Source of the DNA: Bacillota bacterium
GTDB lineage: Bacteria; Bacillota; Clostridia; Oscillospirales; Ruminococcaceae
Direction: 5' to 3'
DNA: 64,000 nucleotides
Assembly (NCBI GenBank): GCA_023421245.1
Contig: JAEZTV010000030.1
Location: 1 to 64,000 of the forward strand
This document shows, in pieces, positions 1 through 9,075 of the stretch. Within the stretch, counting starts at the first letter, position 1. Each line of letters opens with the position of its first letter. A program made the translations under genes and the position numbers. The notes beneath the pieces were generated by a model. It was not told the DNA's origin. It ran no database searches and saw only the letters and a list, made by a program, of their open reading frames with translations.

Positions 1-116
1 TACTCACCCGTCCGCCGCTAAGAACAAAGAGCAAGCTCTTTGTTCTCCGCTCGACTTGCATGTGTTAGGCGCGCCGCCAGCGTTCGTCCTGAGCCAGGAT
101 CAAACTCTTAATTAAA
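1..116 (-). rRNA. rrs: 16S ribosomal RNA, 5' end (partial)
   Basis: Read on the minus strand, this is the universal start of bacterial 16S rRNA: AGAGTTTGATCCTGGCTCAG, then the conserved GACGAACGCTGGCGGC and the CACATGCAAGTCGAGCGG segment leading into the V1 loop. Only about the first 115 nt are present; the gene runs off the left edge. The V1 hairpin is closed by an AACAAAGAGC/GCTCTTTGTT stem. The type is compatible with Clostridia; finer placement from this short piece is not safe. The exact mature 5' end is estimated. Confidence 0.97.
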
Positions 117-375
117 TTGTATCTAAAACGGTCTCCCGCCTTAAATCAAACTCAATCAAGCTGTTCTTTCAAGCTCTAATCGAATACTTGCGTTTCGCAA
201 AACGGTTTCCCGTTCTGCCGCTATTTTTGATTTCTCATTTCTCAGTGATTTCGCAATCACTAAAAATGGAATTTTCAAGGGTTTGTTTTCTTTCATGTTG
301 TTCAGTTTTCAAGGTTCATTTCGCTCGTTTTTGGCTTTCCTAGGCCCTTTTTTCGGCCCCGCCTGCTCAAGCGGC
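117..375 (-). other. rRNA operon leader
   Basis: Transcribed spacer between the rRNA promoter and mature 16S. It carries the CCTTGAAAACTGAACA motif (minus strand, about 300-320), a sequence typical of Firmicutes rRNA leaders and spacers, and several short AT-rich inverted repeats. No open reading frame here has a ribosome binding site. Confidence 0.7.
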
Positions 376-381
376 TTATTT

Positions 382-410
382 ATAATACCACACACACCTA
401 CCCTTGTCAA
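382..410 (-). promoter_or_regulatory. rRNA operon promoter
   Basis: On the minus strand a perfect -35 TTGACA (410-405) is followed by a 17-bp spacer and TATTAT (387-382). Transcription should begin near 375 and give a leader of about 260 nt before 16S. The spacing and near-consensus boxes fit a strong rRNA promoter. Confidence 0.85.
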
Positions 411-489
411 CACCTTTTCCTTCGTTTTAGCTGTATATTCTTTTACGATTAAAACTGCAATCAATCCCATTAAAAACAAGGATTCATCC

Positions 490-770
490 TCACCTATTAA
501 TGAACTCAGATTTTCTATTATCGGCTGCTGGCATACACGCTTGAATTTCATCCTCGGAGAATATCTCATCATATCTTAGGCTCTGTACTGAATGTTGCAG
601 GATATAATCCGCAGCTAATAAAATGGCCCTCTTGGTATCTACTGTAGTGCGCGCTTTTAATTTGGTACAGTATACACCTTGGGCACTTCCGCGTGTTGTG
701 TCAATCGATGAATTCATCGCTAATACAGACAGCTGAAAATACCAATGTATTATTACAGACGCGATAAATC
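490..770 (-). pseudogene. Relic of a chemoreceptor signalling tip
   Basis: In one minus-strand frame the translation passes through FQLSVLAMNSSIDTTRG followed by SAQGV. This resembles the invariant chemoreceptor hairpin tip ([18 protein letters not shown] then SAGKGF), which is intact in the neighbouring gene at about 2755-2830. Upstream the frame hits a stop near 770. No ribosome binding site precedes the first ATG (717), and the rest cannot be matched. I read it as a badly decayed fragment of an older receptor gene. The alternative is a chance resemblance or an unrelated small orphan of 75 residues. Confidence 0.35.
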
Positions 771-1213
771 ATTGATATTTGAAAAGCGGATACTGTTTCT
801 CCGTTTAGCGGGGATCGTATCTAAACATAACAAAAGCACAGCGAAAATGAATACGTCATTTATTAACCGTAAATAAAAACCGATATTATTAAAAAAAACA
901 AAATTGACGAATAAATATAGGGCGTTTGATGAGAATCAACTGTATTTTCGTATAGACTTCATCAAAGCTGATATTGATTTCTTAAAGAACGCGTCACTTA
1001 AATTTATAAAAGAATCAGGTGGTTATAAAAAGGATTGTACATATGTCAGAAAATTTTAGAACTGAAGGGGTTGAAGTTGAAGAGTAAATTGTATTCCCAA
1101 AGAACAGAACTGTGATGATATTCAGAGCTGTAATTTCCACAAAAAAAGATGTCTTTCAATGATCTAGAAATTGCTTTAGGAAGCCATCAGTCACAATAAA
1201 TTAAATAATAATC
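771..1213. other. AT-rich intergenic region
   Basis: About 440 bp of strongly A+T-rich sequence between the relic and the chemoreceptor gene. I see no convincing gene, tRNA or riboswitch. A 14-codon frame starting at 1043 lacks a good ribosome binding site. The promoter of the chemoreceptor gene is presumably here but no clear pair of boxes stands out. Confidence 0.5.
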
Positions 1214-1225
1214 GGAGGATGTATC

Positions 1226-3211
1226 TTGAAATCACTTAAATTGAAGCTACTACTAATATTCAGTGCAATTATTCTTTTCATAAACACCGGTATAGGAATG
1301 TTTACAGTAACAGCTGTCACCAATCAGCTTGTTGAAGATGCTCATGAACACTTATTGGATATGGCACATCAAGAGGCAAAGCATGTTCAGGCAAGGGTGG
1401 ATGGGAGGCTAACATATATATGCGCACTTGCGCAGAACCCCATATTACTGGATGATGAGCTGACATTCGCACAAAAAACGGCCTTTTTTGAGACCGAAGC
1501 CCAAAGAACAGGTTATCTGGCCTTCGCTTTTGCCGACAAAAAAGGCGATTCAATTGTTTTTAATTTGAACGCAGGAGCCACCAATGTCGCTTCCCGTGAT
1601 TATTTCCAGACTGCCCTGAAGGGCGAAGCAACCGTTTCAGATGTTATAGTAAGCAGCGCTAACAATGAACTTGTTATGATTTTTGCCGCACCGGTTTACA
1701 GTCAGGGTGAGCTTATAGGGGTCTTCTATGGCACAAGAGACGGCAATACGCTCAGTGAAATTGTGAGCGAAGTAAACTATAAACAGACAGGCTACGCTTA
1801 TATTATTAATAATCAAGGTGTAACAGTCGGGCATAAAAATACAGACCTGGTTTTCGCACAGGATAACGATATTGAAAATATGAAAACCGACGAAGCACTG
1901 CGTGGGTTGGGCGAGCTTACTCAGAAAATGGTTTCCCGTACCCCCGGCAGCGGCGAGTATACCTATAATGGGGTTACAAAAACCGCCGGGTATGTACCGG
2001 TTGAAAATACTCCATGGATTATTATCTTTGGTGTTGAAAAAGACGATATTTTAACTAGCGCAAAGCTTCTTCGAAATACCCTAGTCTTTATTGCCATATT
2101 AGCAGTGATAATAGGTGCCTTAATTACATATTTTGTGAGCAGCAGCATAGCAAAGCCCATTCAAAAAGTAACTGATGCCGCACAGGAAATAGCACGGGGG
2201 AAATTCGATGTTACACTGTCGGTAGAATCAAAGGATGAAGTTGGGCGTCTTGCCAAAGCGTTTAACTTAACTTTGGTTCGCTTGACAGATTATCAAGGCT
2301 ATATCGACGAGATTTCTCAAGCCTTGTCTCATATTGCGCAAGGAGACCTAACGGTATCCCTCCAGCGGGAATATGCAGGCCAATTTAAAAAGCTGAAAGA
2401 TAATTTGGAGATCTTACTTGATGATTTAAGTGCCACGCTGATGCAGATTCATCAAGCGTCTGAACAGGTAAACAGTGGTTCTGAGCAAGTATCCAACGGT
2501 GCTCAAGCCCTTGCGCAGGGGGCGGCCGAACAGGCAAGTTCTATAGAAGAATTATCGGCAACTATAATTGAAGTAACCGATAAAATTAAAAAGAATGCAG
2601 AAAATGCAAAAGCCGCAAGGGATAAAGCTGATTTTGCTGAGCAAGGGATGCATACAAGTACTGACCAAATGAAAAACATGATAGCTGCAATGGACCAAAT
2701 TACCATGAAGTCTTCTGAAATATCAAGCATTATTAAAATTATTGACGATATTGCATTCCAGACAAATATTCTTGCACTAAATGCCGCCGTTGAGGCTGCT
2801 CGTGCCGGTTCTGCCGGAAAAGGCTTTGCAGTCGTTGCAGATGAAGTCAGAAATCTTGCGGGAAAGTCAGCTGAGGCAGCTAAAAACACAACAGTTTTAA
2901 TCGAAGAAACACTCAACGCTGTTGAAAACGGCTCGCAAATTGCCGGCAAAACAGCGGATTCGCTGCACACGAGTGCGCAAGCAACAACCGAGACCGTTAC
3001 CTTAATTGATGAAATTGCACTCTCCTCACAAGAACAAGCCACAGCAATCGTTCAAGTCAATCAGGGTATTGAGCAAATTTCATCGGTTGTTCAAACGAAC
3101 GCTGCTACCGCGGAGGAAAGCGCAGCAGCAAGCGAAGAGCTATCCAGTCAAGCGAGCCTTTTGCAACAGCTCATTGCGAAGTTTGAACTTAGAGAGTATG
3201 ATTCTTTTTAG
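1226..3211 (+). CDS. Methyl-accepting chemotaxis protein
   Basis: A transmembrane chemoreceptor of 661 residues. A first membrane helix (about residues 7-29) is followed by an extracytoplasmic Cache-type sensor containing [12 protein letters not shown] and FGVEKDD elements. A second membrane helix (about 280-303), a HAMP segment and a long coiled-coil signalling domain follow. The tip [19 protein letters not shown] lies near residues 507-525, where CheA and CheW would bind. Translation starts at TTG 1226, seven bases after GGAGG. The ligand is unknown; sensors of this type usually bind small amino acids or organic acids. No che genes are nearby, so it is an orphan receptor locus. Confidence 0.93.
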   Translation: MKSLKLKLLLIFSAIILFINTGIGMFTVTAVTNQLVEDAHEHLLDMAHQEAKHVQARVDGRLTYICALAQNPILLDDELTFAQKTAFFETEAQRTGYLAFAFADKKGDSIVFNLNAGATNVASRDYFQTALKGEATVSDVIVSSANNELVMIFAAPVYSQGELIGVFYGTRDGNTLSEIVSEVNYKQTGYAYIINNQGVTVGHKNTDLVFAQDNDIENMKTDEALRGLGELTQKMVSRTPGSGEYTYNGVTKTAGYVPVENTPWIIIFGVEKDDILTSAKLLRNTLVFIAILAVIIGALITYFVSSSIAKPIQKVTDAAQEIARGKFDVTLSVESKDEVGRLAKAFNLTLVRLTDYQGYIDEISQALSHIAQGDLTVSLQREYAGQFKKLKDNLEILLDDLSATLMQIHQASEQVNSGSEQVSNGAQALAQGAAEQASSIEELSATIIEVTDKIKKNAENAKAARDKADFAEQGMHTSTDQMKNMIAAMDQITMKSSEISSIIKIIDDIAFQTNILALNAAVEAARAGSAGKGFAVVADEVRNLAGKSAEAAKNTTVLIEETLNAVENGSQIAGKTADSLHTSAQATTETVTLIDEIALSSQEQATAIVQVNQGIEQISSVVQTNAATAEESAAASEELSSQASLLQQLIAKFELREYDSF

Positions 3212-3463
3212 CATTTTAAATAAGGCAACCTTGAAACAGATGATTTAATATTCGACAGTCGTTACAGCGCCTTTACTCCTGCACAAACGGAAGCAAAGTG
3301 CTATATCGCCAAGGGCTTTGATCGTAAATTTTACAGGGAAATACTCTCTATCCAGTCCACCAGTTTTACGTTGGGCAAAAATCCACCGCCTTTCCGCGTA
3401 AGCCTTCTAAATGTTTCTATATAGTATCATATGTCCGATTCTCTCGTTTGCAGTAAGATACGG
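3212..3463. other. Intergenic region after the chemoreceptor gene
   Basis: About 250 bp without a supportable gene. Short frames on both strands lack ribosome binding sites. The first hairpin able to stop plus-strand transcripts is the bidirectional one at 3464-3497. Confidence 0.5.
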
Positions 3464-3497
3464 AAAACCCACAAGGCATTTTGACCTTGTGGGTTTT
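3464..3497 (-). terminator. Terminator of the tRNA-Ala-like gene (bidirectional)
   Basis: A perfect 13-bp stem (3464-3476 with 3485-3497) around an 8-nt loop. The arms end in AAAA/TTTT, so it can work on both strands. On the minus strand it starts seven bases after the CCA end of the tRNA-like gene. On the plus strand it is followed by CGTTTTT and could stop read-through from the chemoreceptor gene. Confidence 0.75.
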
Positions 3498-3503
3498 CGT
3501 TTT

Positions 3504-3579
3504 TGGCGGAGATAAACAAGAGCGAACCGTAGGGCGCTTGAATGCCATTCAAGCGCTCTACCAGGTGAGATACGCCCCC
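3504..3579 (-). tRNA. Degenerate tRNA-Ala(GGC)-like gene, possibly a pseudogene
   Basis: The minus strand gives exactly 76 nt with an encoded CCA. The anticodon stem CTTGA/TCAAG is perfect, the loop ATGGCAT holds anticodon GGC (alanine), and A14, G18, G19 and A21 are in place. The acceptor stem keeps the G3-U70 pair that specifies alanine but has a C6-A67 mismatch and three GU pairs in all. The T stem is weak (T49-T65 mismatch, two GU pairs), A58 is replaced by C, and base 73 is G rather than A. The variable region CGCCC lets the anticodon hairpin extend to at least nine base pairs, competing with the cloverleaf. A TATAAT box (3607-3602) and a terminator frame it, so it is probably transcribed. 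Decayed copy or divergent functional tRNA; I lean to decayed. Confidence 0.6.
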
Positions 3580-3783
3580 ATATATTGACTGATAATTGTC
3601 TATTATATCGTTAATCTCCGCACTTCGGGAAGAGCTTGAGATATATAGAGCCCTTTTGAATGATTTAAGTGGCACATTGCCGTGTCGATCACGGCCCCCC
3701 CGATGAACAAGTTCAAATACGAGGATTGTCTAAAATGCCGAAGAGGCATCCTCAAAACCAGTATTGTTTTTGACAAGCAAAAT
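3580..3783. other. Spacer between the two tRNA units
   Basis: Contains the minus-strand -10 box TATAAT at 3607-3602 for the tRNA-Ala-like gene; the expected -35 position (3630-3625) is poor. No protein gene is supportable. Confidence 0.45.
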
Positions 3784-3839
3784 TTCCTAAAAAGAAGATG
3801 TCCTGCGGTCTTCTCCGCAGGACATCTTCTTTTTAGGAA
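3784..3839 (-). terminator. Terminator of tRNA-Leu(CAG)
   Basis: A perfect 25-bp inverted repeat (3784-3808 with 3815-3839) around the loop TCTTCT, eight bases past the tRNA CCA end. The minus-strand 3' arm carries TTTTT. The stem is unusually long and perfect for an intrinsic terminator and could act in both directions. Confidence 0.85.
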
Positions 3840-3846
3840 TACATTT

Positions 3847-3933
3847 TGGTGCGGATAACAGGACTTGAACCTGCACAGTATTGCTACCACTAGAACCTGA
3901 ATCTAGCGCGTCTGCCAATTCCGCCATATCCGC
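3847..3933 (-). tRNA. tRNA-Leu(CAG)
   Basis: Minus-strand class II tRNA of 87 nt including an encoded CCA. The acceptor GCGGATA/TATCCGC is perfect, the anticodon loop TTCAGGT carries CAG, and the long variable arm and the T loop GGTTCAAGTCC are normal. It reads the leucine codon CUG. Its own promoter (3984-3955) and terminator flank it. Confidence 0.97.
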
Positions 3934-3954
3934 AAATGCATTATCGCGTGTTCT

Positions 3955-3984
3955 ATGATACCACACGTAATACATAGAAGTCAA
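3955..3984 (-). promoter_or_regulatory. tRNA-Leu(CAG) promoter
   Basis: Minus strand: -35 TTGACT (3984-3979), 18-bp spacer, -10 TATCAT (3960-3955). Transcription would start about 15 nt before the tRNA. Confidence 0.7.
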
Positions 3985-4035
3985 TATGAAATAACGGAAA
4001 CTGCACAGATATTTTTATGATGCGCCATAGGCCGA

Positions 4036-4791
4036 TTAACGCGCAAAAAATGCGGGATGGCGCTCGATGCATACGGTCAGCGCCTGGCTGTCGGCAACAA
4101 CCACAAGGCTTGGGTGTAACTGCAAAATGGATGCCGGAACCTTTGGTGTAACTGGGCCAAACAGCGAACGCTCCAAAATCTCCGCCTTATTTTGTCCGCT
4201 CACCGCAAGAATTATCTTTCGGGCTTGCATAATCCCTTTTATGCCCATTGTTACGGCATAGCGAGGCACCTCATCCTTATTTTTAAAAAAGCGCGCGTTT
4301 GCCTCAACCGTTAAATCGGCAAGTCGAACCCGATGCGTCTTTGTGCTAAAGCTGTCATCCGGCTCGTTAAAACCAATGTGGCCGGTGTGTCCAAGTCCAA
4401 GCAATTGCAGATCGGTGCCGCCAAGCTCATCAATCAGCGCGTCGTAACGGCTGCATTCGGCGTCAAAATCTTCGGCTAAACCATTGGGAAGGTGTGTGTT
4501 GGATGGTTTGATATTGATATGTTTAAAAAGGTATTCCCGCATATAGTAATGGTAGCTCTGGTCATTGTCGGGTGAAAGGTCGCAGTATTCATCAAGATTA
4601 ACGCTGCAAACGCTCGAAAAATCCACATCACCTTGCTGATACCGGTCTGCAAGCTGACGATAGATGCCAAGCGGCGTAGAACCGGTCGCAAGTCCCAGCA
4701 CACAACGCGGGGAAAGAACAACCTGGGCAGATATAATATTTGCCGCCTTGCGGCTGAGATCGTCATAGTCGCTAGCTCTTATGATATTCAT
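4036..4791 (-). CDS. nagB: Glucosamine-6-phosphate deaminase
   Basis: Converts glucosamine-6-phosphate to fructose-6-phosphate and ammonia, the last step of amino-sugar catabolism, in the cytoplasm. The 251-residue protein has the family's normal length and motifs: LATGSTPLGIY (phosphate binding), NLDEY with the catalytic Asp, and HTGHIGFNEP. The ATG at 4791 is preferred because AAAGGG lies seven bases before it; an in-frame TTG 15 bases upstream overlaps that ribosome binding site. It is the last gene of the minus-strand amino-sugar locus, 65 bp after the YesN-type regulator. No nagA lies in the window, so the deacetylase must be elsewhere. Confidence 0.95.
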   Translation of the reverse strand: MNIIRASDYDDLSRKAANIISAQVVLSPRCVLGLATGSTPLGIYRQLADRYQQGDVDFSSVCSVNLDEYCDLSPDNDQSYHYYMREYLFKHINIKPSNTHLPNGLAEDFDAECSRYDALIDELGGTDLQLLGLGHTGHIGFNEPDDSFSTKTHRVRLADLTVEANARFFKNKDEVPRYAVTMGIKGIMQARKIILAVSGQNKAEILERSLFGPVTPKVPASILQLHPSLVVVADSQALTVCIERHPAFFAR

Positions 4792-4856
4792 ACTAATCCC
4801 TTTCAAGAACAGTTATCATGCACAAGAACAGCAAGGCTTTATGCACCTCGCTGTAC

Positions 4857-5618
4857 TTATTGCTTACGTGGTTTATTTCGGTATTCATTTGGGGAAACCT
4901 GCTCCAGCTTTTTAAAGATTTTAGAAAAATGCGTGATATCGTTAAACCCCAAAAGCTCGGAGATTTCATGGATTTTTAGCGCCGGATCAGCAAGCAGTTG
5001 CTTAGCTTTGTTAATTCTTGTTTGATTCAACAGCTCAGAAAAGCTAATGCCCAAGTAACCGTTGAGCAGCTTGCTTAAATACCATTGGCTGACGTAGATG
5101 TTTTCCGCCACACTGCTCAGTGTCAGTTTTTCGGTATAGTGCTGCTCAATGTATGCTACCGCACTGCGGACAATAAAGTTGTTTGCAACAACACTGTCAT
5201 CCGACTCGTCTTCCTCGGAGATTGGTTCAACCGGCTCCTGCTTATTCTGAAGATTTGCAACCATTGTTTGCAGGGCTTCCTCCAATTCGTTCATTTTGGA
5301 GGGCTTTAACAGAAATCGTGTAACCCCAAGATGCAGCGCTCGTTTCGCGTATTCAAAATCGCGGTGGCCGGTCAGCACCGTAATCTGCATATCCGGGAAC
5401 TCACCCTTCAATCCGGCAAGCATCGCAAGTCCGTCAATGCCGGGCATCTGGATATCCATGAACAAGATGTCGGGATTATGGCAGCGGATGCTTTGCGCAC
5501 CGCTTTTAGCATCGTATGCGGTATCGACAACCTCGCAGCCGTAGCTTTGCCAATCCAAAACTGTTTGCAGCCCTTCCACAATTCGTTCCTCATCATCGAC
5601 GATGATGACATTGTACAT
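4857..5618 (-). CDS. YesN-type response regulator, AraC family
   Basis: A transcription factor of 253 residues: an N-terminal receiver (VDDEE acidic pocket, phospho-acceptor in LFMDIQMPG, Lys in LLKPSK) and a C-terminal AraC double helix-turn-helix ending in GFNDITHFSKIFKK and the SPNEYR signature. It would be phosphorylated by the YesM-type kinase encoded at 9076-10821 and activate the sugar transporter genes between them. The start at 5618 follows GGAGG by nine bases. The kinase and regulator genes are separated by the transporter genes rather than adjacent, which is unusual for this pair. Confidence 0.9.
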   Translation of the reverse strand: MYNVIIVDDEERIVEGLQTVLDWQSYGCEVVDTAYDAKSGAQSIRCHNPDILFMDIQMPGIDGLAMLAGLKGEFPDMQITVLTGHRDFEYAKRALHLGVTRFLLKPSKMNELEEALQTMVANLQNKQEPVEPISEEDESDDSVVANNFIVRSAVAYIEQHYTEKLTLSSVAENIYVSQWYLSKLLNGYLGISFSELLNQTRINKAKQLLADPALKIHEISELLGFNDITHFSKIFKKLEQVSPNEYRNKPRKQ

Positions 5619-5743
5619 AACATAATCCCTCCAAAGGTGTGCTTCCTTCCAATACGTCAACAAATGGGTGTAATGCTATACTTCTATTATAGTACAAAAT
5701 GCCGCGAAGTAAAACTACTTAGGAAGAATTACACCGGAAAGAG

Positions 5744-6640
5744 TTATTCCTTAATTGCGCCTGCAGTCATTCCTTTGATAATATTCTTCTGTAGGAATAT
5801 ATACACCACCAGCACCGGCACTACCACTAAAACTACAGCGGCAGCCATCAGCCCATAGTTAATTCCGGCAATTGAAACAATCTCATTGAGCAGCCTTGTT
5901 ACAGTGTATGTATCCCGGTAACGAAGGAAGAACATCTGTGTGAACAGATCGTTATACGACCATAAGAACGTAAAGATAGCTACCGTGGCAAAGCTTGGTT
6001 TGATGATGGGTACAACGATGCGAAAATATATCTGAAACAGGCTATACCCTTCAAGATACGCCGCTTCCTCCATCTCAATCGAAAGGCTTTGGATATATCC
6101 CATCAGTACAATAATTGAGAAGGATAGGTTTCCGGCAATCTGCGGCAGAATAACGCTTAGCTGTGACATCGCAAGACTTGAGGTGTTAACAATACCCCAC
6201 GAAAACTGCATGCGAAACACCGGGATAATAGTAGAGAACACCGGAAACATCATGCTTGCAATAATCAAAGAGTGAACCAGCGTACGCAGACGGAACTGGT
6301 AGCGTGCTAAGGCATAGGCGGCAAACCCTGCCAGCAGCAGCACAACAACAGTAACTGCCAGCGAGATGATAAGGCTGTTTTTGTATGCGCCGAAAATGTC
6401 TACCCGCTCAAATGCGGTGATATAGTTATCCAAGGTAAAGCTATCCCCAACAGGGATAGAGAACGAATCGGAGCGGATTTCACCTTTATGTCGGAAAGAG
6501 TTGAGGATAACCCACAAAAAAGGATAGATGGTGGTTATCGCCCATAAAGAAAGGAACAGATAGATAAGAACCTTCGGCAGACTAAGGCGCGAACGTCTTT
6601 GTTTTTTGACTCTATTTACGCTGATACGTTGTTTAGGCAT
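5744..6640 (-). CDS. Sugar ABC transporter permease (MalG/AraQ-like)
   Basis: Inner-membrane subunit of a CUT1-type carbohydrate importer, 298 residues with about six membrane helices. The family's cytoplasmic coupling loop is visible as EEAAYLEGYSLFQIYFRIVVP, and the C terminus ends KGMTAGAIKE, typical of MalG-like subunits. AAGGAGG precedes the ATG. It begins 13 bp after the partner permease. No ATPase gene is in the locus; such systems usually share an MsmX-type ATPase encoded elsewhere. Confidence 0.92.
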   Translation of the reverse strand: MPKQRISVNRVKKQRRSRLSLPKVLIYLFLSLWAITTIYPFLWVILNSFRHKGEIRSDSFSIPVGDSFTLDNYITAFERVDIFGAYKNSLIISLAVTVVVLLLAGFAAYALARYQFRLRTLVHSLIIASMMFPVFSTIIPVFRMQFSWGIVNTSSLAMSQLSVILPQIAGNLSFSIIVLMGYIQSLSIEMEEAAYLEGYSLFQIYFRIVVPIIKPSFATVAIFTFLWSYNDLFTQMFFLRYRDTYTVTRLLNEIVSIAGINYGLMAAAVVLVVVPVLVVYIFLQKNIIKGMTAGAIKE

Positions 6641-6653
6641 TCCTTTCCCTCCT

Positions 6654-7541
6654 TTAATATTCTTTTTCTTTGTAGAGCTTGTTTACGGTCTGCGAGATGA
6701 CTACACCGAGCACAACAATAATAATAGAGATGGTGGAGCCGTAGTCAACATCACCCATGATAAAGGTCTGGTTATACATATAGGTGCCAAGCAGCCACGA
6801 TTTATCCATCGGCATGCCGGCGCCCATCATCACCCATGGCAGATCGAACACCCTAAGCGAACCAGTAATGCTGAGAACCAAGCAGGTTCCAAGCACGTTG
6901 TGCAATAGCGGCAGAGAGATATAGCGAATACGCTGCACCATGTTTGCGCCGTCAATTTCACTGGCCTCGTAGATGTCGGCGGAGATGTTGTTAAGCCCTG
7001 TAACAATAATCACAAAATAAAAGCCGACATACTGCCACATAACTGGGAATGACATCGTAAAGAGGTAATGGCTTTGGTCCTTCCAATCGATGAGCTCTTT
7101 CATCCCAAACTTCATCAAAAGCTGGTTTAACATGCCGCCATCATACAGGAAGATAAGGTTAAACAGCAAACCAAGCGCGGTTGCCGAGATAACAATGGGA
7201 AAGAAATATACGGTACGGAAAAACTGCACACCTTTTGATATATTGTCCACCAAAAGCGCCAGTATGAGAGCAATACCAACCTGAAAAACAATGGTGAACA
7301 CCGTCATTAACATTGTGTTTGAGAGTGCCGTGCGCATGATGGAATCGGAAAACAGCTTTATGTAGTTGCTGTACCACGGATTATTTACTCCTGTTGCGGA
7401 GGTACCCAGTCCCGAAATGCTTGAGAAGCTGCTGACGATGTTCACGACAAAGGGGTAATATAGATACATACACAAAAACAACAGTGCGGGGGTTAAAAAA
7501 AGGATTAACGGGGTTTTACTCTTATACATGACTGATCTCAT
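6654..7541 (-). CDS. Sugar ABC transporter permease (MalF/UgpA-like)
   Basis: Second membrane subunit, 295 residues with about six helices and the coupling-loop motif EASEIDGANMVQRIRYISLPLL. It pairs with the MalG-like subunit immediately downstream. It lies 99 bp after the binding-protein gene, with a hairpin between them that probably lowers its expression relative to the binding protein. The context with chitobiose phosphorylase and NagB suggests (GlcNAc)2 or related amino sugars as substrate; that is inference. Confidence 0.92.
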   Translation of the reverse strand: MRSVMYKSKTPLILFLTPALLFLCMYLYYPFVVNIVSSFSSISGLGTSATGVNNPWYSNYIKLFSDSIMRTALSNTMLMTVFTIVFQVGIALILALLVDNISKGVQFFRTVYFFPIVISATALGLLFNLIFLYDGGMLNQLLMKFGMKELIDWKDQSHYLFTMSFPVMWQYVGFYFVIIVTGLNNISADIYEASEIDGANMVQRIRYISLPLLHNVLGTCLVLSITGSLRVFDLPWVMMGAGMPMDKSWLLGTYMYNQTFIMGDVDYGSTISIIIVVLGVVISQTVNKLYKEKEY

Positions 7542-7564
7542 AATTCATCGCCCTTTTTAAAAAG

Positions 7565-7594
7565 GCCGGAGAGCGTCTGTTGCCGCTCTCCGGC
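7565..7594 (-). terminator. Intra-operon hairpin after the binding-protein gene
   Basis: An 11-bp perfect GC-rich stem (7565-7575 with 7584-7594), followed on the minus strand by CTTTTT. It sits between the abundant lipoprotein gene and the permease genes. It looks like a leaky terminator or 3'-end stabiliser that gives more binding protein than permease. Confidence 0.7.
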
Positions 7595-7640
7595 TTTTGC
7601 ATTTGCTTATGGAAATACAAACCTCAGGGTTGATAGCTGA

Positions 7641-8960
7641 TTATTCTTTGATTGCGAGCGCCTCGTCAATTGCAGCCTCGGCAGTGATGCCGCCTGTTAC
7701 AATATTTTTAACGTTAGCAAACAGAGCAGCACGGCCTGTCTGGTTGAGGTTGTCCTGCGTTGCGGCAGCAATTCCGGTAGAGCCCTTGGTCATCTCAATT
7801 GCTGCAAGCATCAGAGAATCCGCATCGGCAGGAGGCACGGTGCCGTTTTTCAGCGCTGTAACTGCGGTTGCGCCAAACTGAGAAACAACATCATCCTTGG
7901 TCATTGCCGTTACAAAATCAACAACAGCTTGCTGCTTTGCGGGATCATCCCAAGCTTTTTTGGTGATGTAATAGCCCATCGAAAGACCGCCGATTACGTC
8001 TGTGGCTTTTCTGCTGTTCTGGCCGGGAACGTATGTAACGGTAAAATCATCGATGTTCTGTGCGTTCTCCTGGAACCAGCCGATCTTCCACGAGCCGTCA
8101 ATGGCAAACGCAGCTTTGTTGTCGGCCATCATCTGGAAGATTTCTGCATCAGTTGCAGTCAGGGTGTTTGCGGGGAAATATCCTTTTTCAAACATGGTCT
8201 TGATGTCATTAAGACCTGCGGTCCAAGCCTTACCGGTATCATCGGAGGAAGCGCCGGGCAGGTTATTGTGTGTAGCTACGGAGCCATGGTTGAATACGGT
8301 AAACTCAAACCAGTAATGCGGTACTTCCTGCAAGGAAGCAGCGACAGGAGCATAACCCTTGCTTTTAATAACCTCACAGTCGGCAAAAAACTGTTCCCAT
8401 GTGTAGTCCGCGCCGGGAACCGCTACGCCGCAATCGGCAAGAACCTTCTTGTTTACGAACAGGCCTTCCCAGTAACCGTTTACGGGAACCGAGTATTTTT
8501 TGCCGTCAGCAGGAGAAATTGGAAGAAGATCATCCTTCATGTTGGAAGCATAATCGGGATACACCGAGCGAATCTCGTCAATGCTTACAACCTTTCCGTT
8601 TTCAATGATCTTGTTTGCGTCAACACCCGCAAAGTAGAAGAGAACATCAGGCTCGGCGCCTGTTTCAAAGTCAGCCATAATCTTGGCTTTCCATTCCTCA
8701 TTCGAGGTACCGGAACCATCTTTAACGGTGTTGCCAGTAGCTGCCTCATAGGCCTTAAAAGCCGCTTCATAATTTGCACGGTTGCCGTCATCGCCGCCGT
8801 AAGAGGTTACAACTGTAATCTCCACCGGACCTGCAGCAGGCTCTTGCCCCTGAGAGGGGTCTGCAGGCTGAGCGGGAGGAGCTGAGGGTGCCGCCTGACA
8901 CGATGCGAATACCGCCAAGCAAAGAATTGCCGAGAGAAGTAATGCGATTGCTTTTTTCAT
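7641..8960 (-). CDS. Extracellular sugar-binding lipoprotein of an ABC transporter
   Basis: Solute-binding protein of 439 residues (SBP_bac_1 type). A lipoprotein signal peptide ends in VFASC with the lipidated Cys at residue 21, followed by a flexible Ala/Pro/Gln-rich linker. The mature part has the family's features, such as PDVLFYFAG near the N terminus and AFAIDGSWKIGWF in the middle. AGGAGG lies before the ATG. It captures the substrate outside the cell and delivers it to the two permeases downstream. Its position with nagB and chbP points to chitobiose or another GlcNAc oligomer. Confidence 0.93.
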   Translation of the reverse strand: MKKAIALLLSAILCLAVFASCQAAPSAPPAQPADPSQGQEPAAGPVEITVVTSYGGDDGNRANYEAAFKAYEAATGNTVKDGSGTSNEEWKAKIMADFETGAEPDVLFYFAGVDANKIIENGKVVSIDEIRSVYPDYASNMKDDLLPISPADGKKYSVPVNGYWEGLFVNKKVLADCGVAVPGADYTWEQFFADCEVIKSKGYAPVAASLQEVPHYWFEFTVFNHGSVATHNNLPGASSDDTGKAWTAGLNDIKTMFEKGYFPANTLTATDAEIFQMMADNKAAFAIDGSWKIGWFQENAQNIDDFTVTYVPGQNSRKATDVIGGLSMGYYITKKAWDDPAKQQAVVDFVTAMTKDDVVSQFGATAVTALKNGTVPPADADSLMLAAIEMTKGSTGIAAATQDNLNQTGRAALFANVKNIVTGGITAEAAIDEALAIKE

Positions 8961-8990
8961 TAATCTGACCTCCTAGCATTTTCAGTGAAA

Positions 8991-9014
8991 GTAAAGTCGT
9001 TATTTTTACTTTAC
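8991..9014. promoter_or_regulatory. Inverted repeat in the leader of the binding-protein gene
   Basis: GTAAAGT (8991-8997) is repeated inverted as ACTTTAC (9008-9014), about 30 bp upstream of the binding-protein start. It could be an operator for the YesN-type regulator or an mRNA hairpin; nothing decides between these. Confidence 0.3.
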
Positions 9015-9075
9015 GTATTTATGATACATGCAGAGACGAAAAAACATAATGGACAGACTTGTAGTTTGTTGCATA

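Noticed and set aside
1043..1087. Tiny plus-strand frame in the AT-rich gap
   Set aside because: Fourteen codons, no good ribosome binding site and no reason to think it is translated.
3603..3984. Minus-strand reading frames over the tRNA region
   Set aside because: They run through a tRNA gene and terminator hairpins and lack ribosome binding sites.
7929..8885. Long open frame antisense to the sugar-binding lipoprotein gene
   Set aside because: It has no ribosome binding site or recognisable domain and lies fully opposite a clear gene. Other long frames opposite the mutase (11782-12654), chbP (12942-13865) and permeases are the same kind of shadow.
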